A stretch of DNA of 64,000 nucleotides. Source: an uncultured Acidimicrobiales bacterium. Its GTDB lineage: Bacteria; Actinomycetota; Acidimicrobiia; Acidimicrobiales; CATQHL01. Positions within the stretch are counted from its first letter, which is position 1, and the number at the start of each line of letters is the position of its first letter. Location of the stretch: NCBI GenBank assembly GCA_958295925.1, contig OY282384.1:437572-501571 (forward strand), read 5' to 3'. Below the pieces are notes generated by a model. That model was not told where the DNA came from, searched no databases, and saw only the letters and a program-made list of their open reading frames with translations. Made by a program: the position numbers and the translations under genes. This document shows, one piece after another, positions 24,091-31,890 of the stretch.

Positions 24091-26979
24091 ATGCCCCGCG
24101 CCCGCACCGGCCCCGCCGCCGAGCCCACCGCCTACAGCCACCATTCCGCCGAGCGGACCAACCTGCCCACCCCGGAGACCAGCGGCTCCGTCGCCAGCAC
24201 CCCGGACTTGGCCGAGACGCCGCTGCCCGACCAGTCAATAGAAGAGCAGCCCAGCCGCACCCGCTACCCCCGGCTGGAGTGGAACCGGACCCCGGTGGAC
24301 GAAGAGGAAAGAACCCACGGCCCCCTCTACATCCACGAGAAGGTCTCCCCCGAGACCTGGGTCAACTCACTACTGAAATGGCAGCCGAAGCAGACCGACA
24401 TGTTCGGCCAGATCAACGGCTTCGAGGACGCAGAAGGCAAGCCCATAGAGCAGGCCGCCTGGCTGCCCTACCAGTACAAGGGACACTGGTCCAACCGGCT
24501 GATCCGCAGCTCCGCCCAGCGGGCCATGGCTTCGCTGCTGTATAGAGAGGACCTGCGCGGGCAGGTCAACCTCATCTACATGGACCCGCCCTACAACATA
24601 TCCTTCCGGAGCAACTTCCAGGTGGGGATGGACGCCGAGGACCAGGAGACCGGCGAGACGATCGGCGGCGTACCCCAGGACCCCGTCACCATCAAGGCCT
24701 TCCGGGACAACTACCGGAACGGAGTGCACTCCTATCTGGACGGATTATATGACCAGTTCAAGCTGGCGAGAGAGCTGCTGGCCGACGACGGCAGCATCAT
24801 CGTCCAGATCGGGCCGGACAACGTCCACCAAGTGGCCGTACTGATGAGCGAAGTCTTCGGCGTGGAGAACCACGTGGCGACGATTCCTTACATCACAGCA
24901 TTCAACCAAAGCGCAACCAACTTGCCAGAAATAAGTAACTGGCTGCTGTGGTACGCAAAAGACAAGAACAAAGTAAAGACATACAGACTCTACGAGGAAG
25001 AGACCCTCAAAGAAAAAATGACAAACATGTCGATGCTACAGAGGGTCCAGCTCACAGACGGAACAAACAGACAGATACGCGAGGAGGAAAGGGACAACCC
25101 AGACGAAAACCTACCAGAAGGTGCAAAGGTCTGGAACGCGAGACCGATTAACTCACAGCATGAGAGTGAAACAGGACGGTCCGAAACGTACTACCACCAC
25201 CCTGGCGGGAGGCCTTGCGAAGGAACAGGGAAAGAATGGTTGGACCACCAGTGTTCCAACGACTGCAAGAGGAACAACCCAGGTTGCCCCTATGGCAACA
25301 TATGCGGCACTCAGTGCCACGCCAATGCCTACCCATGTCCATCGGGTAGGCAATGGCGTGTAAGCCTTAGCGGCTTACACTCCATTGCTTCACAAGAGCG
25401 GCTTAACACCGAGAACCTAGAAAACCTGACCTGGAAGCAATACACAGACGACATGACAGGCCGGAGAATCAACGCGATCTGGACCGGAACAGGCAGAGTG
25501 CAGGACAAGCAATACATAGTAGAAACCCCACCCCGCGTCCTGGAACGCTGCCTGCTGATGACCACCGACCCCGGCGACCTGGTCCTGGACCTGACCTGCG
25601 GCTCCGGCGCCATGCCCATCCAGGCCGAAACCTGGGGCCGCCGCTGGATTGCTACTGATGTATCCCAGGTATCCATCGCCATCGCCAGAGAAAGGCTCCT
25701 GACCACCACCTACCCCTGCCATCTGTTGAAGGACTCGCCGGAAGGCGCCGCCCTGGACCACCGGCTGGAGCAGGAACTCCACCCACCGGAGAACCGAACC
25801 CACTTCGTAGCCAAGCCGCCCACCGCATACCGGCACGACCCCGCCCAGGGCTTCGTCAACGAAAGGCAGATGCGTGTCTCCGCCGCGACCCTGGCTTATG
25901 GGCCGAACCCCGACGGCTCTGACGTCATCCGCCACCCGGACCGAACCAAGAAGGACAGCAAGAAAATCCGAGTGGCCTCCCCCTTCACGGTGGAGTCGGA
26001 CTCCCCGTACCGGGCCACCCCCACCGAGGATTACGACGCTACGGCAGCCGCGACCAACACGACCAGCAACGCCGCCAGCGTCAACGGCGCCCAGCCCGCC
26101 GGCAGCACCGCCAGCGCCAACCAAGCGGCATCAGGCCCGGTGCGAGACCGCATCATCGAGGCCCTGCAGACCTCCGGCATCAGCCAGCCCCTGGCTGGCG
26201 CCGCCAACTCCAGATACCGAGTGGAGAACCTCCAGCCCACCGAACACCCGGACCTGACCCATACCGGGACATTAGTCAGCCCGACCGGCGAAAGGCTCCC
26301 CGCCACCTTCTACATCGCCGGCGAGGACGAAGTGGTATCAGCAGGACGCGCCAACTTCGCCGCCCAGCAGACCCTGGCCGCACACACGGGAGCAAAGCAT
26401 TTAATCATGATAGGTTTCGCCCAAGACGAGAACGCTCTGCCCCAGAGCGCACGGCACCCCGCCCTGAGGATCCTGCACATCATGGCGCACCGCGACCTGC
26501 AGCTGCAAGGCCTGAAACCCGGCCAGGAGGACGACGCCTTCACCATCATCTCCGAGCCGGAGATAGTATTGTCCAGAGTCCCTAGCAGCGGCAGTGCAGG
26601 AGAACAAGTAACCCTGACCGTCAAGGCCATCCACGCCTACGACCCACGGAAGGGCACAGTCAGCCCGCAAAGCGCCCACAAGGTACGCGCCGTCATGGTG
26701 GACACCAACTACGAAGGGGAGTCCTTCAGAGCCCGATTGATGAACGTGGTACGCAACAAGCGCAACCAGAAGACCCTGCGCGACCTGGAGAAAGCCCTCA
26801 CCAAGGGCGGCAGCAAAGCCCTGGACCCCGACAAGTGGCAGGCGATGCAGAGCCGCACCACGGTCCCCTTCGACCTCCCGCCGGCGGGACAGGGAAGCAA
26901 AATCGCCGTCAAGGTCGTCGACCAGGTCGGCACCGAGCACATGCTGGTGCTGGACCCCAGAGACGAGAGATACTATTAA
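24091..26979 (+). CDS. Type III DNA methyltransferase (Mod), beta-class N6-adenine
   Basis: The 962-aa product uses ATG 24091 with AGAAGGAG at good spacing; an in-frame GTG at 24034 lacks this. Motif IV YMDPPYNISF (about 164) precedes motif I LDLTCGSGAMPIQAE (about 500), the beta-class order of type III Mod and related enzymes. It should methylate adenine and give sequence specificity to Res. Between about residues 264 and 460 the codon usage turns sharply AT-richer (AGA, ATA, AAA, ACA codons), and the region includes a Cys cluster (CSNDCKRNNPGCPYGNICG) and long inverted repeats. It is the expected target-recognition region, so this looks like a replaced specificity cassette. The C-terminal ~400 residues are Ala/Thr-rich, then a further domain I do not recognise. 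Confidence 0.83.
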   Translation: MPRARTGPAAEPTAYSHHSAERTNLPTPETSGSVASTPDLAETPLPDQSIEEQPSRTRYPRLEWNRTPVDEEERTHGPLYIHEKVSPETWVNSLLKWQPKQTDMFGQINGFEDAEGKPIEQAAWLPYQYKGHWSNRLIRSSAQRAMASLLYREDLRGQVNLIYMDPPYNISFRSNFQVGMDAEDQETGETIGGVPQDPVTIKAFRDNYRNGVHSYLDGLYDQFKLARELLADDGSIIVQIGPDNVHQVAVLMSEVFGVENHVATIPYITAFNQSATNLPEISNWLLWYAKDKNKVKTYRLYEEETLKEKMTNMSMLQRVQLTDGTNRQIREEERDNPDENLPEGAKVWNARPINSQHESETGRSETYYHHPGGRPCEGTGKEWLDHQCSNDCKRNNPGCPYGNICGTQCHANAYPCPSGRQWRVSLSGLHSIASQERLNTENLENLTWKQYTDDMTGRRINAIWTGTGRVQDKQYIVETPPRVLERCLLMTTDPGDLVLDLTCGSGAMPIQAETWGRRWIATDVSQVSIAIARERLLTTTYPCHLLKDSPEGAALDHRLEQELHPPENRTHFVAKPPTAYRHDPAQGFVNERQMRVSAATLAYGPNPDGSDVIRHPDRTKKDSKKIRVASPFTVESDSPYRATPTEDYDATAAATNTTSNAASVNGAQPAGSTASANQAASGPVRDRIIEALQTSGISQPLAGAANSRYRVENLQPTEHPDLTHTGTLVSPTGERLPATFYIAGEDEVVSAGRANFAAQQTLAAHTGAKHLIMIGFAQDENALPQSARHPALRILHIMAHRDLQLQGLKPGQEDDAFTIISEPEIVLSRVPSSGSAGEQVTLTVKAIHAYDPRKGTVSPQSAHKVRAVMVDTNYEGESFRARLMNVVRNKRNQKTLRDLEKALTKGGSKALDPDKWQAMQSRTTVPFDLPPAGQGSKIAVKVVDQVGTEHMLVLDPRDERYY
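25326..25388. repeat. Two nested inverted repeats inside the mod specificity region
   Basis: TGCCTACCC (25326-25334) pairs with GGGTAGGCA (25344-25352). Directly overlapping it, a 17-base arm at 25350-25366 (GCAATGGCGTGTAAGCC) pairs with 25372-25388 with one mismatch around a 5-base loop. The block is in frame in the coding sequence. Such strong hairpins are unusual in a conserved gene and could be an inserted palindromic element. Confidence 0.85.
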
Positions 26980-27039
26980 CCCACAAGGAACGAACCCTAC
27001 AACCCCCAACCCAGGGGGAGCCAGAAGGAAAGAACAAAC

Positions 27040-27293
27040 ATGGCCCACATCACCGCGACCACCGCACCTTCGACACCGCTGAGGTCGAAAGCGTAAGCGC
27101 AGTGGAACACTGGTACTACGAAGAGGAATGCGAACACTGCAAGGGACACGTCAAGTGGCGCAGCGCCTACCGCGTCCTGCTGAAGGACGAACCCACCTCC
27201 GTCCTGATCGGCGGAAAGTACTTCGCCCTAATCAGAGAGGAATGGCTGAAGCGAGCCAGGATCGAAGCCAGGATCGAAGCCGGGCTGGAGTAG
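27040..27293 (+). CDS. Small protein with CxxC, apparent 5' frameshift
   Basis: ATG 27040 (AGAAGGA upstream) opens a frame, MAHITATTAP.., with typical GC3 codons that stops after 18 codons. The frame that continues to 27293 (FDTAEVESVSAVEHWYYEEE, CEHCKGHVKWR.., ending ARIEARIEAGLE) has no ATG. The two join if one base is lost or gained near 27058-27068. Alternatively translation starts at GTG 27102 (MEHWYYEEECEHC), with a poor ribosome site. The C-terminus includes an exact short repeat (ARIE). It has no recognised family. Confidence 0.5.
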
Positions 27294-27354
27294 CCATCGC
27301 CAGCCCCGCCGGCCGTGCCAAGCCGGGCAGTAACGCCCAGCCCCGTCTCAACAA

Positions 27355-27868
27355 TCCCCGCCCTGGGGAATCTGCCAGCAGAAAGCTTCTCCCGAAGGAG
27401 AGAAAGCCCACCCCCAAGAAGACGGGGCTCCCCCAGTCAACAACCGCAGACGCGCCAGCCTAACTTCCCCAACCAAGGGAACTCCCCCGGACTGCATTTA
27501 CAAAATGATGTTCACTCGCTCAGGATTGAAGGGACTCCGCCCGGCATCACACACGGCCCATCATTCCCCCACCAAAGGGACTCCGCCAGTGGCACAAAAA
27601 GAGTACAGTCCCATCCCGGAAAGAAAGGGTTCCACCCGACGACATGCAAACCATGGGGCCCAACCCCACACGACGACCAGGGCTCCGCCGATAATCCGGC
27701 CCAACCGGTTATTAAGTCCCCAACTCCCAAAGCAGGGACTCCCCAGCAAATCGACCAGCCAGAGGGTAGACTGGAAAGGGACCACTTCCTCACCAAAAAA
27801 GGGAATCAACCCAAACCCAAACCGCAGATAAGCTAAACACCATTCACTAAACTCCCTATCTACAGGGA
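27355..27868 (+). repeat. Hairpin array 3 (about 11 units)
   Basis: This fills the non-coding gap 27294-27892. Stems and tails: TCCCC/GGGGA ATCTGCC (27355); TCTCC/GGAGA (27388); CCCC/GGGG CTCCCCC (27411); TTCCC/GGGAA CTCCCCC (27465); a weak unit with tail CTCCGCC (about 27512); TCCC/GGGA CTCCGCC (27564); TCCC/GGG TTCCACC (27609); CCC/GGG CTCCGCC (27663); GTCCC/GGGAC TCCCCAG (27716); TTCC/GGAA TCAACCC (27786); TCCCT/AGGGA (27853). Spacing is mostly 45-70 bp. The last unit directly abuts the Shine-Dalgarno of the 70-aa gene at 27893. Confidence 0.75.
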
Positions 27869-27892
27869 AGCAGAAAAGGAGACACCCCAACC

Positions 27893-28105
27893 ATGTCAAA
27901 CTTCATCCAGACCGTCAACGCCGGAACCACCCGGCACTGGTTCGACCCGGATAAGATAACCCAGCTGCGGGAGAGCATGAACGCCAACGGCGACCACGAA
28001 CTAACAGTGTTCCTGACCGACTGCCGCGTGGTCGAAATCAGCGACCCCGCCTTGATCGAAGCAATCAAAGCCGGCGTCGGCATCCCGAAACTGCCGGCCA
28101 GGTAG
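27893..28105 (+). CDS. Very small protein (70 aa)
   Basis: It starts at ATG 27893 behind AAAAGGAGACACCCCAACC. The sequence MSNFIQTVNAGTTRHWFDPD..HELTVFLTDCRVVEI.. suggests a small alpha-beta fold. It is isolated between hairpin arrays 3 and 4. It shows some likeness in layout to the 66-aa protein at 17380. No family is recognised. Confidence 0.6.
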   Translation: MSNFIQTVNAGTTRHWFDPDKITQLRESMNANGDHELTVFLTDCRVVEISDPALIEAIKAGVGIPKLPAR

Positions 28106-28130
28106 CTCCACCCAAGTAGAACATGACGAT

Positions 28131-28346
28131 TCCCATGAGCAAGGGACTCCCCGGGATTTCAGCGCAGCTAGCGAACGCGCCCCAACACAGGGCGATCACC
28201 GATACCTGAAATGCATGGGCATCTTAGCCCTGAACAATCCTCACCGGAGAGGAATCAACCAGTCGAGATACAGGGACAAGGGACAGCAAATCCCGCACCG
28301 GGAATACACCGTTTCTTAAATTAGACGCAACCCCGCCACGCCGGGG
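28131..28346 (+). repeat. Hairpin array 4 (five units)
   Basis: This occupies the gap 28106-28384. Units: TCCC/GGGA CTCCCCG (28131); GCCC/GGGC GATCACC (28179); TCCTC/GAGGA ATCAACC (28238); TCCCG/CGGGA ATACACC (28291); CCCCG/CGGGG AGACAG (28331). A further CTG/CAG stem with tail AGCTCCACC overlaps the end of the 70-aa gene (about 28091-28110). Spacing is 40-59 bp. Confidence 0.75.
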
Positions 28347-28384
28347 AGACAGACTATCACCACACGAGGAGGAGAAAGACAGAA

Positions 28385-28855
28385 TTGAAATGCAAATGGC
28401 ACGAGAAGATGACCTACGACCAGCTCGGTAGCAAAGGTAAAGAGACCCATAACTACCACGAGGTCGCAAGGCTCCTAGCCCTCTACGGCTACACCTGCCG
28501 AAAGCTGAACCGCAGCGAGAAGACCGGAGACCTAACGGCAGTCGACTTCACCGCAACCCATGCCAGCAGCAACGAGAACCTGCGAGTGCAGCTGGAGTCC
28601 CGGCCCGGGATTGACCAGCAATACGAGGACAAGTCCCTCCACCTCGCCTTCCCCGGCGAAAGCAACAGCCGCCCCCGGGCTTGGTTCCTGGTCCCTCACG
28701 AGGAATTGGTCGCCCTGGCTACAGAACACACTAATTGGACGACCCATGCATCCTGGAAGGACAAAGGCCGGCACACCGGCGCCAGCGCGCCTGAGCTGAT
28801 CGACGCCCTCCACGAACAGGGCTACTGCATCGGCTACGCCACGGAGAGAGAATAG
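28385..28855 (+). CDS. Tandem small-protein family, member 1
   Basis: The 156-aa product starts at TTG 28385, behind GAGGAGGAGAAAGACAGAA. First of three adjacent related genes. Shared blocks are NYHEVARLLALYGYTC, a central DFTA...VQLESRPGID, YEDKSLHLAFPGE, PRAWFLVPHEELVALATEH, and SW.. G..S.PELIDALHEQGY. The 'ADF.A...VQLxSR..ID..Y..K.l.iAF...w.lvPh.elv' order resembles PD-(D/E)XK-fold proteins common in phages, but the usual Lys of VQVKSR is Glu here, so catalysis is doubtful. This is inference from pattern, not a firm family call. Confidence 0.65.
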   Translation: MKCKWHEKMTYDQLGSKGKETHNYHEVARLLALYGYTCRKLNRSEKTGDLTAVDFTATHASSNENLRVQLESRPGIDQQYEDKSLHLAFPGESNSRPRAWFLVPHEELVALATEHTNWTTHASWKDKGRHTGASAPELIDALHEQGYCIGYATERE

Positions 28856-28897
28856 AAAGACACCGCCCCAGGCGGAAGGACCGAGAAGGGAGAAACG

Positions 28898-29353
28898 ATG
28901 CAACTAACCAGAATGACCCACGACCAGCTCCCGGCCTACCTGAAGAAACAACAGAACTACCACGAAGTCGCGGAGCTGCTCACTTGGTACGGCTATCAGT
29001 GCCGGGAACTGACTGGGAAAGAGAAGCGGGAACAGCCCAAAGAAGCCGACTTCCTGGCGACCCAGACCATGGAGGGATGGAGCATCGCAGTAAAGCTGCT
29101 GGCAGCTCCGCGGATCAACACCAAGTGGCTCGACAAGTCTCTATACCTGGCCTTCCCCGGAGAGAACCGAGAACGCCCCAGGGCGTGGTTCCTAATCCCC
29201 CACGATGAGCTGGTAGCGCTGGCCACCGAACACACCGACTGGACCACCAGCGCGTCCTGGGCCAAAGGCGCCTATTCAGGGACGCCGCCCAGGCTGATAA
29301 CCGCGCTGCACGACGGCGGGTACTGCATCGGCCAGGCCATCGCGGAACAATAG
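28898..29353 (+). CDS. Tandem small-protein family, member 2
   Basis: The 151-aa product starts at ATG 28898 (AGAAGGGAGAAACG upstream). It shares NYHEVAELLTWYGYQC, ADFLATQ, SLYLAFPGENRERPRAWFLI and PHDELVALATEHTDWTTSASW with the gene before, and GYCIGQAI at the end. The site equivalent to QLESR reads VKLLAAPRI, so it is even less like an active nuclease. Between the paralogs the PRAWFL(V/I)PH(E/D)E block is almost invariant. Confidence 0.65.
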   Translation: MQLTRMTHDQLPAYLKKQQNYHEVAELLTWYGYQCRELTGKEKREQPKEADFLATQTMEGWSIAVKLLAAPRINTKWLDKSLYLAFPGENRERPRAWFLIPHDELVALATEHTDWTTSASWAKGAYSGTPPRLITALHDGGYCIGQAIAEQ

Positions 29354-29390
29354 AGAAATGCCGAGCCAGCGGACCAGAAGGAGGAAAGGA

Positions 29391-29867
29391 TTGAAACTGG
29401 AGAAGAAACCCTACGCAGAGCTAAGCGACAGCCAGAAGGGGTGCCACAACTACTACGAGGCGGCCCGCCTCCTGACCCTCTACGGCTACCGCTGCACCGA
29501 GCTGAGCCGAGACCCTGAGCAAACCGGCGACCGGAGAACCGCCTGCGTCGCAGTCCACGAGACCGACCCCGCCCGGAGCTTCCCACTAAGGATAGAAGCC
29601 CGCCCCTGCATCGACGTGACCTACCAGGGCCGGAACATCCACGTAGCCTTCCCGGCCCGCAGCGGCAAGCACCCGCGCGCCTGGTTCCTCATCCCCCACG
29701 AGGAAATGGTGGAGCTGGCCACCACCCACGCCAACTGGACGAATACAGACTCATGGCAAAAAGGCCGCTATTCCACCAACAGCGCGCCCAGCCTGGTCGA
29801 TGCGCTGCACGAAAAAGGCTACCGCATCGCCTACGCCATCGACGCCGAGGAGGAAGCAGCAGAATGA
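29391..29867 (+). CDS. Tandem small-protein family, member 3
   Basis: The product is about 158 aa. TTG 29391 is chosen because AGAAGGAGG lies upstream at ideal spacing and the first member also starts TTG AAA; an in-frame ATG at 29358 would add 11 basic residues encoded by the ribosome site itself. The shared blocks are NYYEAARLLTLYGYRC, RIEARPCIDVTYQGR, HPRAWFLIPHEEMVELATTH and W..G.YST.SAPSLVDALHEKGY. Its stop overlaps the next ATG (ATGA). Confidence 0.65.
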   Translation: MKLEKKPYAELSDSQKGCHNYYEAARLLTLYGYRCTELSRDPEQTGDRRTACVAVHETDPARSFPLRIEARPCIDVTYQGRNIHVAFPARSGKHPRAWFLIPHEEMVELATTHANWTNTDSWQKGRYSTNSAPSLVDALHEKGYRIAYAIDAEEEAAE

Positions 29868-30325
29868 ACCAATCACTCGAAACCGAACAACAAGCCCAAT
29901 TGCTGCAGTGGGCCGACGCCCACCGAAAACAGATGGCCTTCGCCGGGACTTCGATGAGCCAGCTCCCGGAGAGCGAACGCGCCACCCTGTTCCTGCACTT
30001 CCTCAGCGAGACGGAAGTCATCGCCATCGGCCTGAGCGGCGGGGCGGAAGCGCTATTCCCCGAAGGAGCCCGAGCCAACTTCGGGAGCATGAAGCTGGCC
30101 TACGCCGACCAGGAGCTGATCTACCGGATCCTGCTCTGCTGCATCATCCCCAACGAACAGGACACCGATGACCTGACCATAGAAGGCGTCCGGGCGCTGG
30201 GCAGCGGTTTCAACCAGCAGCCGGCCGCCGCGCGAAGAGGAATGATCGAAGGACTGTTCATCGGGTACACCCAAATAATGAGCCGGACCGGGAGACCGGT
30301 GCAGATCGACACCGGCGAGCGGTAA
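29864..30325 (+). CDS. Small helical protein
   Basis: The 153-aa product begins within the previous stop (ATGA), so it is translationally coupled to the tandem family. It is mostly helical, with no Cys cluster or TM segment apart from a mildly hydrophobic ELIYRILLCCIIP. No family is recognised. It is the last plus-strand gene before the minus-strand pilin operon, which ends 66 bp away. Confidence 0.6.
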   Translation: MNQSLETEQQAQLLQWADAHRKQMAFAGTSMSQLPESERATLFLHFLSETEVIAIGLSGGAEALFPEGARANFGSMKLAYADQELIYRILLCCIIPNEQDTDDLTIEGVRALGSGFNQQPAAARRGMIEGLFIGYTQIMSRTGRPVQIDTGER

Positions 30326-30356
30326 AAGAGAAAGCCCCTTCGGGAAGAAGGAGCTT
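30325..30356 (-). terminator. Intrinsic terminator of the minus-strand pilin operon
   Basis: On the minus strand, AAGCTCCTTC pairs with GAAGGGGCTT (one G-T type mismatch) around TTCCC, and is followed by the T-rich run TCTCTTTT. It lies just past the stop of the last pilin gene (30392). On the plus strand it lacks a T-tract, so it serves the pilin operon. Confidence 0.65.
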
Positions 30357-30391
30357 GAAGGAAAGATAACAGAGTATTGCCAACCAAGATT

Positions 30392-31075
30392 TTACTGATA
30401 GTTGCGAGACCAGCTGCGAAGCCGAGCAGTGTACAGCCAGCAGATTGAGTTGTCTGAGGGGAGACCACTGAAGTAAACAACAATGTTATTGGACTCATCA
30501 CGGAAGGCACGCTCTACGGGGGACTTACCATTCTCACGGCCGACACGGAGACCAAGAGGAACAGCAACAGTGCCCACAGCAGCCGGATCACCCCCATCAA
30601 TGTCCGTAGCAGTAGCCTTATAACAATAGTTACCAGTGGCCTCAGCCACACCAACGAAGGCCACGGTTGTCAAAACAGAGGGATTCCAAATATCTGCACT
30701 ACACTCCTGACGGTTCTGAATCAAACGGATAACCTCATTCATACGCGCTGCGCTATTAGCCCCGCGCTGAGCGACCAACTGGTCTTCAAGGAGAGAATCA
30801 CAAGCGACTTGGCCCTCAGTAACGATCGACACACCCCCGGCCGGCTCAATAATCGCCTGCGAGATAATCCGAGGCAGAACAAACGCGGCGCCAGTGATGA
30901 TCAACCCAATGAAAGCACCCATGAGAGCTTGCCTAGCTTGGCCGGTCTTCTGCGGATCACCACTCGCCGTCATGAACAGGAAGCCAGCATAGATAAAGAC
31001 AATGACGCTGACTCCGCCAATGCCGAAGGCTAGGAACCTAGCTACGTTATTGATGAGATTAGCCATCTCTTCCAT
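30392..31075 (-). CDS. VirB2/T4SS-type pilin, tandem copy 1
   Basis: The 227-aa product. Residues 1-90 hold two hydrophobic segments (VARFLAFGIGGVSVIVFIYA and ALMGAFIGLIITGAAFVLPR) separated by TASGDPQKTGQARQ, the layout of TrbC/VirB2-like pilins of Gram-positive and Chloroflexota type IV secretion or pilus systems. Residues 1-130 are identical to copy 3 and differ by one residue from copy 2. A hypervariable stretch of ~50 residues follows (after ECSADIW), then a conserved end PLGLRVGR...FRDESNNIVVYF...CWLYTARLRSWSRN. Two Cys in the core and one or two in the tail could form disulfides. It likely assembles in or outside the membrane. Confidence 0.8.
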   Translation of the reverse strand: MEEMANLINNVARFLAFGIGGVSVIVFIYAGFLFMTASGDPQKTGQARQALMGAFIGLIITGAAFVLPRIISQAIIEPAGGVSIVTEGQVACDSLLEDQLVAQRGANSAARMNEVIRLIQNRQECSADIWNPSVLTTVAFVGVAEATGNYCYKATATDIDGGDPAAVGTVAVPLGLRVGRENGKSPVERAFRDESNNIVVYFSGLPSDNSICWLYTARLRSWSRNYQ

Positions 31076-31113
31076 AAAAAGGAAACCTCACTGGTACAGA
31101 TAAAACGAAGGAA

Positions 31114-31821
31114 TCAATAGTTCCTAGACCAACTACGCAGACGCGACGTATAAAGCCAGCAAACAGAGTTGTCAGAGGCATAAGAAACAGGAGCAAAATA
31201 TACCAGGATATTATTCGCCTCATCCCGGAAAGAACGAGGGAAAGGACTACCGCTAACCACACGGTTAACACGAAGGCCCAAAGGAACCTCAACAGAACCA
31301 ACCACATCAGTAGCCGGAACCTTATTAGTGGTATTCCACAGACCAAAGCAATGGGTTTCCACATCTCCATCAGTGGCCGGAGAAGCAACAAAGCCAGTAG
31401 AGTCAGTAAACGTACCGAGCACAGAAGGATTCCAAATATCAGCCGAGCATTCCTGCCGATTTTGAATCAGGCGAATAACCTCATTCATCCTAGCTCCACT
31501 GTTAGCACCTCTCTGAGCCACCAATTGGTCCTCGAGAAGAGAGTCACAAGCCACCTGGCCCTCAGTAACAATGGAAACGCCCCCAGCTGGCTCAATGATA
31601 GCTTGGCTAATAATCCGAGGCAAGACAAAGGCAGCCCCGGTGATGATCAAACCAATGAACGCACCCATGAGCGCCTGACGCGCCTGGCCAGTCTTCTGCG
31701 GATCTCCGCTAGCAGTCATAAAAAGAAAGCCAGCATAAATAAAAACGATGACGCTAACGCCACCAATGCCAAAGGCTAAGAATCTAGCCACGTTGTTGAT
31801 GAGATTAGCCATCTCTTCCAT
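31114..31821 (-). CDS. VirB2/T4SS-type pilin, tandem copy 2
   Basis: The 235-aa product starts behind GAGGTGATTCTTCT. It has the same 130-residue core as its neighbours (Ala to Gly at about position 110 only). Its middle segment (GTFTDSTGFVASPATDGDVE..) shares almost nothing with the other copies, and the tail PLGLRVNR..SFRDEANNILVYF..SVCWLYTSRLRSWSRN is again conserved. At DNA level the shared core differs at many third codon positions from copies 1 and 3. Confidence 0.8.
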   Translation of the reverse strand: MEEMANLINNVARFLAFGIGGVSVIVFIYAGFLFMTASGDPQKTGQARQALMGAFIGLIITGAAFVLPRIISQAIIEPAGGVSIVTEGQVACDSLLEDQLVAQRGANSGARMNEVIRLIQNRQECSADIWNPSVLGTFTDSTGFVASPATDGDVETHCFGLWNTTNKVPATDVVGSVEVPLGLRVNRVVSGSPFPRSFRDEANNILVYFAPVSYASDNSVCWLYTSRLRSWSRNY

Positions 31822-31890
31822 AGAAGAATCACCTCAGGCGAAGACAGAATAAGAAAAAGCAGGGAGAATCACGGAAATTAGAAGGCATGG

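Noticed and set aside
27355-27868. Series of rho-independent terminators
   Set aside because: Stems are short, none is followed by a T-tract on the plus strand, and there are no genes between units to terminate.
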